Source: Mycobacterium sp. 3519A
Lineage (GTDB): Bacteria > Actinomycetota > Actinomycetes > Mycobacteriales > Mycobacteriaceae
Direction: 5' to 3'
Length of the DNA stretch: 64,000 bases
Assembly (NCBI RefSeq): GCF_900240945.1
Contig: NZ_OESG01000013.1
Span: forward strand, 1,776,888 to 1,840,887
Positions 43,483 to 52,654 of the stretch are shown here, piece by piece. The notes under the pieces were generated by a model. The model had not been told where the DNA came from. It ran no database searches and saw only the letters and a list, made by a program, of their open reading frames with translations. Within the stretch, counting starts at the first letter, position 1; each line of letters starts with the position of its first letter. The position numbers and the translations under genes were made by a program.

Positions 43483-44901
43483 ATGAATCGCATCCATGCC
43501 TTCGGCGGCCAATTCTCCTCGGATGCCCTTGGCGACCACGACGCCGTCGGACTTGTCGAGAAACTGCGGGCGGGCGAGGTGTCGCCACGGGAGTTGGTCG
43601 AGGCCGCGATCGCCCGCACCGAGGCCGTCAACCCGACCTTGAACGGGCTGGCGTTCGAGGCGTACGACCGGGCACGGGCCAGGGCCGACGTGCGGCGACC
43701 GCACGGCGGCTACTTCGACGGCGTGCCGTCGTTCATCAAGGACAACGTGGCCGTCGAGGGCATGCCGACGATGCAGGGCTCCGACGCGTGGGAGCCTCGC
43801 CCGCTGCCTGCCAACGGTGCATGGGCCAAGCTGTTCCTCGGCACCGGCCTTGTCCCGCTGGGTAAGACGCAGATGTCGGAGTTCGGGTTCAGTGCGGCGG
43901 CCGAGCATCCGCGCATCGGTCCGGTGCGCAATCCGTGGAATCCGGAGCGCACCGCCGGTGCCTCGTCGTCGGGATCCGCAGCGTTCGTCGCGGCGGGCGT
44001 GGTGCCGATGGCGCACGCGAACGACGGGGGCGGCTCCATTCGAATCCCGGCGTCCTGCAACGGATTAGTCGGCCTGAAACCGACACGCGGGCGGCTGCCG
44101 CTGGACAAGGAGACCGCCCAAATGCCGCTGCACCTCGTTGCGAACGGCGTGGTGACCCGCTCGGTGCGCGACACCGCCGCGTTCCTGCGCGAGGCCGAAC
44201 GCATCTATCGCCACCCCAAGTTGCCCGCGATCGGTAATGTCACCGGACCTGGCTCGCAGCGGCTGCGCATTGCGTTCTGCACGAAATCGATTGTCCGCGA
44301 CGTCAGTCCGGAGATGCGCGAACTCACGTTGAAGACGGCGTCGCTGCTGGAGGAACTCGGGCACACGCTCACCGAGATCGACAACCCGGTACCCCGCCGC
44401 TTCAAGGACGAATTCCTCACGTACTGGGCGTTTTTGGCGTTCTCCATTGTCCGAGGCGGACGGCGGATGTTCGGCCCCAGCTTCGACCGCAGCAAGCTGG
44501 ACAACCTGACGCTCGGCCTGGACCGGCTGGCGGCCAGGAATCTGCACAAGGTTCCGCTGGCGATCGCGCGGTTGTCGCGCTCGCGCCGGCTCACCCAGCG
44601 GCTGTCCGGCGAGTTCGACATGGTGCTGATGCCGACGCTGGCCGAGGACACCCCGCCCGTCGGCTACCTCGACCCCACCGCCGACTACGACCAGATCATG
44701 GACCGGCTGCTGGAATGGGTGGCCTTCACCCCGTTGCAGAACGCCACCGGCGATCCCGCGATCTCGCTGCCGCTCGGCGAATCCGCGTCAGGGATGCCCG
44801 TCGGCATGATGCTGTCGACGGTGTGGGGCGGGGAATCCCGGCTGCTGGAACTGGCATATGAGCTCGAGGAGGCGCGGCCCTGGGCCAAAATCCAGTCATG
44901 A
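43483..44901 (+). CDS. amiC: Amidase AmiC-like
   Basis: 472 residues. The amidase-signature triad is present: Lys86 in GVPSFIKDNVAVEG, cis-Ser in the glycine/serine-rich RTAGASSSGSAAFVAAGVVPMAHANDGGGSIRIPA (with the nucleophile Ser in DGGGSIR), and the surrounding SGSA/GLKPTRGRLP signature. It hydrolyses amides of unknown structure. Its place after rpsB-tsf matches Rv2888c (amiC). The methyltransferase gene begins within its last codons (4-nt overlap). Confidence 0.92.
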   Translation: MNRIHAFGGQFSSDALGDHDAVGLVEKLRAGEVSPRELVEAAIARTEAVNPTLNGLAFEAYDRARARADVRRPHGGYFDGVPSFIKDNVAVEGMPTMQGSDAWEPRPLPANGAWAKLFLGTGLVPLGKTQMSEFGFSAAAEHPRIGPVRNPWNPERTAGASSSGSAAFVAAGVVPMAHANDGGGSIRIPASCNGLVGLKPTRGRLPLDKETAQMPLHLVANGVVTRSVRDTAAFLREAERIYRHPKLPAIGNVTGPGSQRLRIAFCTKSIVRDVSPEMRELTLKTASLLEELGHTLTEIDNPVPRRFKDEFLTYWAFLAFSIVRGGRRMFGPSFDRSKLDNLTLGLDRLAARNLHKVPLAIARLSRSRRLTQRLSGEFDMVLMPTLAEDTPPVGYLDPTADYDQIMDRLLEWVAFTPLQNATGDPAISLPLGESASGMPVGMMLSTVWGGESRLLELAYELEEARPWAKIQS

Positions 44902-45662
44902 CCCGCGACTACGTCCTCGACCAGGGTTTCACCCAGGAGCGCGCCAGGCTGGCCGGCATGGAAGCGCTGTGGGATCCCGGCAGTCAGGCACTGCTCGACG
45001 AACTCGGCATCGGCGCGGGCACCGAGTGCCTCGAGGTCGGTGCGGGCGGCGGGTCGATGGTCGAGTGGATGGCTGCTCGCGGCGCCCACGTGACGGCGAT
45101 CGACATCGACACCCGGTATATCGACCACCTGGCGTCGGATTCGATCACCGTGCGCCGCATCGATCTTCGCTCCGATGAGCTGCCGCAGTCCGAATACGAT
45201 CTGATCCACGCCCGGCTGGTCCTCGAGCACCTCGCCGATCGCGAACGCATTCTCGGCCGATTGGTCGCCGCGCTGAAACCCGGTGGCTGGATGGTGGTCG
45301 AGGACTACGACTGGACCAGCTACGGATTCGAGGACGGCACCCGCGGGCACAGCGAGATCGGCGACGCGATATTCGATTTCATGACGTCGGCGGGGTTCGA
45401 ACGTGACTACGGCCGCCGGGTGGTCAGTGACTTGGAAGCCGCCGGGCTCACCGAGCTCCGCGGCGAGGGGCGCGCAAGGCTGATCGACTCGACCTCACCC
45501 GGCTTCGCTTTCTTCCGGTTGACGTTCGAAAGCCTGCGGGAAGCCCTTGTGAAGTCCGGACGGCTGTCCGCCGAACAAGCCAAGGCCGCGGACAGCGTCT
45601 TCGCGGAAAATCGGCGGATGCTCACGCCGATGATGATCGCCGGGATCGGCAGGCGGCCCTGA
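44898..45662 (+). CDS. SAM-dependent methyltransferase, class I
   Basis: 254 residues, start overlapping the amiC stop. The SAM-binding motif I is ECLEVGAGGGSMVEWMAARGAHVTAIDIDTRYI, followed by motif II-like DLRSDELPQSEYDLIHARLVLEHLADRERILGRLVAALKPGGWMVVEDYDW. Substrate is not clear; the long C-terminal helical part (FFRLTFESLREALVKSGRLSAEQ) looks like a small-molecule lid. It is translationally coupled to amiC and ends at a small hairpin, so the pair is a short operon. Confidence 0.88.
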   Translation: MTRDYVLDQGFTQERARLAGMEALWDPGSQALLDELGIGAGTECLEVGAGGGSMVEWMAARGAHVTAIDIDTRYIDHLASDSITVRRIDLRSDELPQSEYDLIHARLVLEHLADRERILGRLVAALKPGGWMVVEDYDWTSYGFEDGTRGHSEIGDAIFDFMTSAGFERDYGRRVVSDLEAAGLTELRGEGRARLIDSTSPGFAFFRLTFESLREALVKSGRLSAEQAKAADSVFAENRRMLTPMMIAGIGRRP

Positions 45663-45679
45663 CGGCGCAATAGCGCCGT
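45662..45679 (+). terminator. Hairpin at the end of the amiC-methyltransferase operon
   Basis: ACGGCGC (45662-45668), loop AATA, GCGCCGT (45673-45679): a perfect 7-bp stem beginning on the last base of the stop codon. It would terminate the upstream operon before the ABC exporter genes. Confidence 0.55.
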
Positions 45680-45728
45680 AACGACAACGCGGCTGTCTTA
45701 ACGCTGTGGACATGCTGCGCAGCTTTGA

Positions 45729-46913
45729 GTGAAACTTTTCGGCACGACCATCCCTGCTGTGGAGACCATCCAGGTCGGTTCACCGGCGATCGCCACCGCC
45801 CCCGGTAACACCTTCGTGTGCCTCGTCCGGTTCGCGTTGGCGAACATCCGTCGCAGGCCAGAACGGTTCGCGCTTGCCGTGCTCGGCATCGCACTGGCGA
45901 TCGCATGCGTGACGGTGGTGCGCACCATCTCGGCCAGTTTCGCGATCACCGGGGCGGATTCGGTGACCGACGTGTTGGACGGCGCGCAGTTGTGGGCGGT
46001 GCCCGCCGCGGGCATCCACTACGACAGCAACGCGCAGGCTCTGGTCGCCGACGGTGCCGCGCCCGCCATCACCGTGCCGCCGGGATGGACCGCGACCCGG
46101 GTCATCTCCGGGGTCACCGAGATCAACGGCAGCACGGTCTCGCTGCGCGGCAACGACGAAATACCCAGTGGCCAAGCGAGGTTCGGCACAGCAGTAGCCG
46201 ATCGACTGGATCTGCAACCAGGCGACCGGGTGGCAGTCGGCGGGCGGGATCTGGTCGTCGGCGTCGAAGGCAGCGGGCAGTCGGTGACCGTGGCGACGCC
46301 GCTTGCCCGGTCGGTGGTCGGTGACAACGCCTGGTGGACGATCGTCGCCCCGCCCGGCGACGAGAAGCGGCGCGACCTGGGGCAGACCTTCGGTGACGCG
46401 GTCGATGTGCCGTCGACGTCGGACCCGTCGGTCAAACCGGACCCGACCGGCCGCGGCCTGATCTACGACACCGTCGGCGGTTCCGGGCCGTTGACGTTCG
46501 AGCAGAAGTTCTCCGCGCTGTTCTCCGGCAAGGTGACCAGTTCGACGCTCGGCCTCATCTCGACGATCGGGTTGGGCCTCGGATTCGTCATCGCGGTGTC
46601 GTCGTTCTTGGCGGCCGTGCAGGAGCGACGGCGCGAGTTCGGCATCATGTCCAGCATCGGGCTCGCCGACGAAGTGCTCTACTTCTTCCTCGTCGAATCG
46701 GGCATCGTGTTCCTGGCGGCCTACCTGGTCGGTGTGCTCGGCGCTGGAGCTGCTGTGGCGCTGGTGATTCCGGGGATCGCGACACCGACGGCCTGGCTGC
46801 AGGCCGCAGGTATGGTCGCGGCTTTCCTGCCCGCGATGGCGATCGTCGGCGCGCTGGTGCCCGTGCACCGGCTACTGCAACAACGGCCCGTCTCACTATT
46901 GGGAGACAGGTGA
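45729..46913 (+). CDS. ABC transporter permease, MacB/FtsX type
   Basis: 394 residues, GTG start. An N-terminal region precedes a TM helix (residues about 35-65), an extracytoplasmic MacB-like domain (about 65-280, ITVPPGWTATRVISG...) and a C-terminal set of three helices with the FtsX-family core (TSSTLGLISTIGLGLGFVIAVSSFLAAVQERRREFGIMSSIGLADEVLY). With the next two genes it forms a tripartite-type exporter. The stop overlaps the following permease start. Confidence 0.85.
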   Translation: MKLFGTTIPAVETIQVGSPAIATAPGNTFVCLVRFALANIRRRPERFALAVLGIALAIACVTVVRTISASFAITGADSVTDVLDGAQLWAVPAAGIHYDSNAQALVADGAAPAITVPPGWTATRVISGVTEINGSTVSLRGNDEIPSGQARFGTAVADRLDLQPGDRVAVGGRDLVVGVEGSGQSVTVATPLARSVVGDNAWWTIVAPPGDEKRRDLGQTFGDAVDVPSTSDPSVKPDPTGRGLIYDTVGGSGPLTFEQKFSALFSGKVTSSTLGLISTIGLGLGFVIAVSSFLAAVQERRREFGIMSSIGLADEVLYFFLVESGIVFLAAYLVGVLGAGAAVALVIPGIATPTAWLQAAGMVAAFLPAMAIVGALVPVHRLLQQRPVSLLGDR

Positions 46914-47479
46914 TGATGCGACACGGCTTGTCCTACGGGTGGTTGGCTGCGCGACGGCGCATCGCCGAAATGGTGCTACCCGTCATCACGACGGCGACGG
47001 GCGCCTTCCTCGTGGTGATCGTGTTCGGCATGTCCGACGGGATTCGCGCGCAGTCGGCGTCACTGGGGCACGCCGACGAGATCGGCCGCGCCGTCGTGCT
47101 GATCGCCGTCACCGTGCTGCTGGTGGGCGTGGTCGAGGTGGCGGTGGCGACCACCCGCACCGTCGCCCATCGCACACGTGAACTCGGCGTGCTCGGCGCC
47201 AACGGTGTGCCGCGCGCGCCGGTGGTCGCGGCGTTGCTGGTCGAGCCGGTGATCGCTGCGGTGCTCGGCGCGGCGGTCGGGGCGTTGCTCGCCGCGGTGA
47301 CCGGGTTATTGCTCGGCACGGTCGGTTTGGCGGCCACCGGAGTGTCGGTTGAGGGGTTGACGCTCGGCGCGGCGATCGCGTTCGTCGTGAGCGTCGTCGC
47401 GGCACTGGCCACCAGCATCGTGCCCACCTGGCGCGCCGCGTCGCGGCCGCCGATCCGATCGCTGACCGCAGGAGTCTGA
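46910..47479 (+). CDS. ABC transporter permease, short FtsX-type second subunit
   Basis: 189 residues starting GTG-ATG-ATG at 46910. It contains an N-terminal helix (VITTATGAFLVVIVFGMSD), then the FtsX-type three-helix core (VVLIAVTVLLVGVVEVAVATTRTVAHRTRELGVLGANGVPRAPVVAALLVEPV and LTLGAAIAFVVSVVAALATSIVPTWRAASRPPIRSL). It lacks the large extracytoplasmic domain of its partner, so it is about half the usual subunit size. It probably pairs with the preceding permease. Confidence 0.8.
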   Translation: MMMRHGLSYGWLAARRRIAEMVLPVITTATGAFLVVIVFGMSDGIRAQSASLGHADEIGRAVVLIAVTVLLVGVVEVAVATTRTVAHRTRELGVLGANGVPRAPVVAALLVEPVIAAVLGAAVGALLAAVTGLLLGTVGLAATGVSVEGLTLGAAIAFVVSVVAALATSIVPTWRAASRPPIRSLTAGV

Positions 47480-47481
47480 CG

Positions 47482-48204
47482 ATGACCGCTATCGACGAAA
47501 CCGCCGACACCACCGCCGCGGCGCAGGACCGCGCGCCCGTCATCGAGATCTCGGACGTATGGAAGCTGCACAAGCTCGGCGACGAAGTGGTTCGCGCGCT
47601 GGTGGCCGCCGAGTTGAAAGTCATGCCAGGAGAATTCGTCTGTCTGATGGGGCCGAGCGGCAGCGGGAAGTCGACGCTGCTCAACATCATCGGTGGACTC
47701 GACCGGCCCACCAAGGGCAGCGTCAGGCTGGCGGGTCGTGACACGTCGCTGCTGACCGAGAGCCAGTTCGCCGCGTTGCGTCACGACACCATCGGGTTCA
47801 TCTTCCAGAGCTACAACCTGATCCCGTTCCTGTCGGCGGTGGAAAACGTCGAACTGCCACTGATGTTCGAGCCGTACGACCGCAAATCGCTGCGCAAGCG
47901 GGCGCTGGAACTGCTCGAACTCGTCGGTCTCGGGCACCGGGTGCACCACCAGCCGACCAAGATGTCAGGCGGCGAACAGCAGCGCACGGCGATCGCGCGC
48001 TCGCTGATCAGCAACCCGACGCTTGTGCTTGCCGACGAACCGACTGCCAATCTGGACCACCGCACCGGGGAGACGGTGGTGCGCATGCTGCGCGACCTGT
48101 GTTCCACGCTGGGCGTCACCGTGGTCGCCAGCACGCACGACCCCACGGTGGCCGACGAAGCGAGCCGTGTCGTCCGCATGAAAGACGGACAAATCGTCAA
48201 CTGA
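47482..48204 (+). CDS. ABC transporter ATP-binding protein, LolD/MacB type
   Basis: 240 residues. It has Walker A CLMGPSGSGKSTLLNIIGGLD, the Q-loop in HDTIGFIFQSYNLIPFLSAVENVELPL, the signature MSGGEQQRTAIARSLISNP, Walker B LVLADEPTANLD and switch His in VVASTHDPTVADEA. The SYNLIPFLSAVENVELPL segment is the hallmark of the LolD/MacB ATPase group. It energises the two FtsX-type permeases. RBS GGAG precedes it by 8 nt; the amine-permease ATG lies 26 bp downstream. Confidence 0.94.
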   Translation: MTAIDETADTTAAAQDRAPVIEISDVWKLHKLGDEVVRALVAAELKVMPGEFVCLMGPSGSGKSTLLNIIGGLDRPTKGSVRLAGRDTSLLTESQFAALRHDTIGFIFQSYNLIPFLSAVENVELPLMFEPYDRKSLRKRALELLELVGLGHRVHHQPTKMSGGEQQRTAIARSLISNPTLVLADEPTANLDHRTGETVVRMLRDLCSTLGVTVVASTHDPTVADEASRVVRMKDGQIVN

Positions 48205-48230
48205 TCCAACGGCATTGGAAAGAGATTCGC

Positions 48231-49727
48231 ATGACCCAAGAACTGGAAGCGGCGCCGGCGCGCGACAAGCTCCTGACCACCGAACTCGTTCCCGAACAAG
48301 TACTGCCGAAGGTGATGACGACCTTCGGTTTGGTCGCCACCTACGTGTTCATCATCTGCTGGCTCACCGGTTCGTCGGTGATGGCGGCGGGCGGTTGGAC
48401 CGCGATCCCGATGTGGGTGCTGGGCATCATCACCTTCCTGGTGCCCGCCGGCATGGCGGTCGCCGAACTGGGCAACCTGTGGCCCGGTGAAGGCGGCGTG
48501 TACATCTGGGCCACCCGCACCATGGGCGAAACCTGGGGCTTCGTCGGCGGCTACCTGTCGTGGATACCGGTGATCCTCAACGCGGCGTCGTCGCCGGCGA
48601 TCGTCCTGCAGTTCGTGCTGCTGGCATTCCACGCGCAGCTGGGTCTGACGTTGAGCATCATCCTGCAGTTGGTGATCCTCTGGGGCGTGATCGGCCTGGC
48701 ACTGGCGAAACTCGCTGCCAATCAACGCATCATGAACGTCGTGTTCGTGGTGTACGGGGCGCTGACCCTCGTCATCTTCGTCGCAGGCCTGACATATGCG
48801 CTGAAGAACGGATCGGCGACACCGTTCACCGCACACGCCGCGCTGGTGCCCGACTTCGCAGGCGCCGGATTCCTGTACGGCACCGTGCTGCTGTACCTGC
48901 TGGGCGTCGAGACGCCCTACAACATGGGTGCGGAGTTCCTCTCGGTGCGCAAGAGCGGCCCGAAGATGGTGGTGTGGGGTTCGGCCGCGCTGGTGGTGAT
49001 CTACCTGCTGACCACCCTGGGCACGATGATGGTGCTGCCCGGTGACCAGATCGACCCGGTGACCGGTGTGATCGGCATGCTGGGCACGGCAGCACCAAAG
49101 GGTGTGATGGAAGTCTGCGCAATCGTGTTGGCCGGCATCATCTTTGTCGCGCTGATGACCTACCAGGTCACCTACTCGAGGCTGATCTTCGTCTCCGGTC
49201 TCGAGCGTCACCTGCCGCGCATCTTCACCCACCTGAACCCGCGCACCCGCAACCCGGTGACCGCCGTGCTGATCCAGGGTGTGCTGTCGTCGCTGATCCT
49301 GGTCGGGTTGTACTCGCAGAGCAGCATGGCCAATGTCACGATCTTCATCCAGGGCGGGCTTTCCACGGTCTGGCTGATCTCAGGATTCTTCTTCCTGTTC
49401 CCGGTGATCATCGCCAGGAAGAAGTACGCCGATCGCTATGCCAGCGAACAGTTCTGGCGGATTCCCGGCGGCGCCGTCGGTGTCTGGATCACCGTCATCG
49501 TTGGCACGCTGGGCACCATCGGCGGCGTGTACTACTCGTTCGCCAAGTCGTGGATTCACGATGTGCCGGACAGTACCTGGATGATGTGGACCGGCAGCAT
49601 CTCGGTCGGCATGTGCGTCCTCGGTGCGCTCGTCTACATCTTCGGTCGCCGCTCGGCGGCCAAGGTCAGCCAGGAAGACGCCCTGGCCCATCTGGCGGTA
49701 TTGGAATTGAAGGACGAAGCCAAATGA
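48231..49727 (+). CDS. APC-superfamily amino acid/amine permease
   Basis: 498 residues from ATG 48231, with GGAAAGAG upstream. Twelve hydrophobic segments; the amino-acid/polyamine transporter pattern is FLVPAGMAVAELGNLWPGEGGVYIWATRTMGETWGFVGGYLSWIPVILNAASSPA. The stop overlaps the copper amine oxidase start (ATGA), so it very probably imports the amine that the oxidase degrades. An amino-acid substrate cannot be excluded. Confidence 0.92.
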   Translation: MTQELEAAPARDKLLTTELVPEQVLPKVMTTFGLVATYVFIICWLTGSSVMAAGGWTAIPMWVLGIITFLVPAGMAVAELGNLWPGEGGVYIWATRTMGETWGFVGGYLSWIPVILNAASSPAIVLQFVLLAFHAQLGLTLSIILQLVILWGVIGLALAKLAANQRIMNVVFVVYGALTLVIFVAGLTYALKNGSATPFTAHAALVPDFAGAGFLYGTVLLYLLGVETPYNMGAEFLSVRKSGPKMVVWGSAALVVIYLLTTLGTMMVLPGDQIDPVTGVIGMLGTAAPKGVMEVCAIVLAGIIFVALMTYQVTYSRLIFVSGLERHLPRIFTHLNPRTRNPVTAVLIQGVLSSLILVGLYSQSSMANVTIFIQGGLSTVWLISGFFFLFPVIIARKKYADRYASEQFWRIPGGAVGVWITVIVGTLGTIGGVYYSFAKSWIHDVPDSTWMMWTGSISVGMCVLGALVYIFGRRSAAKVSQEDALAHLAVLELKDEAK

Positions 49728-51700
49728 CAATGGAAAGCACCGTGCCAGGCACGGACGCGACCGACTGCCCGTCCCGGTATCCGCTCGACCCGTTGACCGG
49801 CGCCGAGATTCAATCCGCGGCCGCGGTGATCACCGACTCCGAATACGCCACGCCCACATTGAAATTCGTGATGATCCAGTTGGCGGAACCGGGCAAGCCC
49901 GCCGACCTGACGTTCGACGGCGACGTCGAGGTGCCGCGGCGGGCGTTCGTGACGATGTACGACGGCGCAGCCAAGCTGGTGTACGAGGCGGTCGTCGACC
50001 TCACCGCGCGGGTCATCGACTCGTGGAACGCCGTGCCCGGCAGGTTCCCGTCGTATCTGGTCGAGCACATGGCCGGCGTCGAAGAGGTGGTGCGGGCCGA
50101 CCCGCGGTGGCAGGAGGCGATGCGCAAGCGCGGTGTCACCGATTTCAGCCTGGCCATGATCGACCCGTGGCCGGCAGGTTATTACGGCGCAGGCGATCAC
50201 TACGACAACTCACCGCTGATCTGCCGGCCGTTGACGTTCGTGCGTGCCGCGCCCTCCGAGCACGGCTATGCGCGACCGGTGGAGGGTCTGATCGTCACCT
50301 TCGACCTCGACGCCATGAAGGTGATCGACATCGAGGATCACGGGGTGGTGCCGCTGCCGCCGACCGCGGGCAATTACGCCGAGAAGTTCATGTTCGACGC
50401 GAACAACCGCCCGGCGTTCACGCACTTCCGCGACGACGTCAAACCCATCGAGATCACCCAACCCGACGGACCCAGCTTCACCGTCGACGGCTGGAAGGTG
50501 CAGTGGCAGAAGTGGTCGATGCGGGTGGGCTTCAACCCGCGTGAAGGCATCACGCTGCATGAGATCACCTACACCGACCGCGGGCAGACCCGCCCGATCA
50601 TCTACCGGGCGTCGCTTTCGGAAATGGTGGTGCCGTACGGCGATACCGCGCCGACGCACTGGAACAAGAACGTCTTCGACATGGGTGAGGTCGGCATGGG
50701 GTTCTCGGCGAACCCGCTGACGCTCGGCTGCGACTGCCTCGGTGAGATCTACTACTTCGACGGCACGGTCAACGACTCGTCGGGCAACGCGGTCACCATT
50801 CCGAACGCGATCTGCATGCACGAGGAGGACTACGGGATCTCCTGGAAGCACACCGATTTCCGGACCGGTGAGGTCGAGGTGCGGCGGGCCCGGCGGCTGG
50901 TGATCTCGATGATCTGCACCGTCGGCAACTACGAGTACGGGTTCTTCTGGTACTTCTACAACGACGCGTCGATGGAGGTCGAGGTCAAGCTCTCCGGCGT
51001 GCTGACCACCGGTGCGGTGCAGGACGGTGAGGAGCCGCGGTGGGGAAAGCTGGTGGCGCCCAACATCTACGGCCCGAACCATCAACACTTCTTCAGCTTC
51101 CGGCTGGACATGAGCGTCGACGGCGCGAACAACAGCGTCTACGAGGTCGACTCGATCCCCGAACCCGATCCGGAACTGAACCCGCATCACAACGCGTGGG
51201 TCACCCGCGACACCCTGGTCGCGTCGGAGGCCGAGGGGGCGCGGGACTGGGATTGGTCGAAGGGCCGCCACTGGAAGATCGCCAACCCGTCGAAGCGCAA
51301 CGAATTGGGCAGTCCAGTGGCGTACAAGCTGACGCCGCGAGACGTCGTGCCGGTGATGGTGCAGGAAGGTTCCTACATCTACGACCGCGCCCGGTTCGTG
51401 CAGCACAACCTGTGGGTGACCCGCTACGACCCGGCGGAGAAGTTCGCGGCGGGCGACTACATGTACCAGTCGCCCGATGCTCAGGGCCTGCCGCAGTACA
51501 TCGCCGACGACGCGCCGTTGGAGGACACCGACGTGGTGCTCTGGTACACCGTCGGCGCGCACCACGTGGTGCGGCCTGAGGATTGGCCGGTGATGCCGTG
51601 TGCGTACACAGGATTCCATCTGAAGCCCGTCGGCTTCTTCGACGGGAATCCGGCGCTCGACATTCCGCCGTCACCGCCGGCGGCGTGCCACCACCACTAG
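49724..51700 (+). CDS. Copper-containing primary-amine oxidase
   Basis: 658 residues. The cofactor tyrosine is Tyr403 in NYEYGFFW (consensus Asn-Tyr-Asp/Glu-Tyr), which self-converts to topaquinone. The catalytic base Asp346 lies in YYFDGTVNDS, and copper ligands are His453 and His455 (NHQHFFSFRLDM) and His632 (GFHLKPVGFFDG). The N-terminal N2/N3-type domains start near 25 (PLDPLTGAEIQSAAAVI). It oxidises primary amines to aldehyde, NH3 and H2O2. It is co-translated with the APC permease. Confidence 0.96.
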   Translation: MTMESTVPGTDATDCPSRYPLDPLTGAEIQSAAAVITDSEYATPTLKFVMIQLAEPGKPADLTFDGDVEVPRRAFVTMYDGAAKLVYEAVVDLTARVIDSWNAVPGRFPSYLVEHMAGVEEVVRADPRWQEAMRKRGVTDFSLAMIDPWPAGYYGAGDHYDNSPLICRPLTFVRAAPSEHGYARPVEGLIVTFDLDAMKVIDIEDHGVVPLPPTAGNYAEKFMFDANNRPAFTHFRDDVKPIEITQPDGPSFTVDGWKVQWQKWSMRVGFNPREGITLHEITYTDRGQTRPIIYRASLSEMVVPYGDTAPTHWNKNVFDMGEVGMGFSANPLTLGCDCLGEIYYFDGTVNDSSGNAVTIPNAICMHEEDYGISWKHTDFRTGEVEVRRARRLVISMICTVGNYEYGFFWYFYNDASMEVEVKLSGVLTTGAVQDGEEPRWGKLVAPNIYGPNHQHFFSFRLDMSVDGANNSVYEVDSIPEPDPELNPHHNAWVTRDTLVASEAEGARDWDWSKGRHWKIANPSKRNELGSPVAYKLTPRDVVPVMVQEGSYIYDRARFVQHNLWVTRYDPAEKFAAGDYMYQSPDAQGLPQYIADDAPLEDTDVVLWYTVGAHHVVRPEDWPVMPCAYTGFHLKPVGFFDGNPALDIPPSPPAACHHH

Positions 51701-52647
51701 CGCACCGGGGTCAGCGGCGGGTTGCCCGCCAGCACCGCTGCGGCGTTGTCGATGGCCAGAATGCCCATCGCGTCGCGTGTCGCCTCACCGGCGCTGGCGA
51801 TATGCGGCGTGACAACGAGGTTCGGCGCGTCGAGTAGTGCAGGGTTGACGTCTGGTTCGCCTTCGAAGACGTCCAGTGCGGCGCCCGCGATACGGCCCGC
51901 GGTGAGTGCCTCGACGAGCGCGGCTTCGTCGACGACACCGCCGCGTGCGGTATTGATCAGGTAGGCAGTGGGTTTCATGGCTGCCAGGGCCGCGGCGTCG
52001 ATCAGGTGTCGGGTTTCAGGCGTGAGCGGGGTGAGCACGCTGACGACGTCGCTTTCGGCCAGCAGGGTCGGGTTGTCGACGAACGCGACACCGTCCTCCG
52101 CGGTCCCGGGTTCACGGCTGCGCGCCGACGCGATGACCGTCATGTCGAATGCCTTGGCGCGCTTGGCGACTGCGCGTCCGATGCGGCCGTAGCCGAGGAT
52201 GCCCAGCGTCGCGCCTGCACTGATGTCGAGGCCGACGAGCATGCGCGGCCCCCACACCCACGACTGTCCCGAGCGCAGGAACCGGTCACCCTCGGCAACC
52301 CGCCGAGTGGCGGCGAGGATGAGCGCGAAGGTGAAATCGGCGGTCGCGCGATCGAGTACGCCAGGGGTGTTCGTGACGACGACACCGGCGGCCCGTGCGG
52401 CGGCGATGTCGATGTTGTCGTAGCCAACAGCCACATTCGCGATGACCTTCAACTGGTCGCCCGCAGCGGCCAGCAGCGCGGCATCCGCGCGCTCGGTGAG
52501 CGTGATGACGGCGGCATCGGCCCCGGCGATGCCCGCCTCCAGTTCGGCGCGGCTCGGCGGATCCTCGTCGCCCACCCGCACGTCGATGCCGAGCGAGTGC
52601 AGATGCGCCATCGCGCGGTCAGTCAGCAGCCGGGAGACGTAGATCAT
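51697..52647 (-). CDS. D-2-hydroxyacid dehydrogenase, glyoxylate/hydroxypyruvate reductase type
   Basis: 316 residues. It has the NAD(P)-binding GYGRIGRAVAKRAKAFDM motif, the substrate-binding VAVGYDNIDIAAARAAGVVVTNTPGVL, catalytic Arg in NTARGGVVDEAALVEAL and Glu in DVFEGEPDVNP, and His in VTPHIASAGEATRDAM (usually HIASAT). It reduces glyoxylate or hydroxypyruvate to the 2-hydroxyacid. It converges on the amine oxidase (4-nt overlap of stops) and precedes the MarR gene by 7 bp in the same direction as that gene, so it could be downstream of marR in one transcript. Confidence 0.93.
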   Translation of the reverse strand: MIYVSRLLTDRAMAHLHSLGIDVRVGDEDPPSRAELEAGIAGADAAVITLTERADAALLAAAGDQLKVIANVAVGYDNIDIAAARAAGVVVTNTPGVLDRATADFTFALILAATRRVAEGDRFLRSGQSWVWGPRMLVGLDISAGATLGILGYGRIGRAVAKRAKAFDMTVIASARSREPGTAEDGVAFVDNPTLLAESDVVSVLTPLTPETRHLIDAAALAAMKPTAYLINTARGGVVDEAALVEALTAGRIAGAALDVFEGEPDVNPALLDAPNLVVTPHIASAGEATRDAMGILAIDNAAAVLAGNPPLTPVR

Positions 52648-52654
52648 CGCTGTC

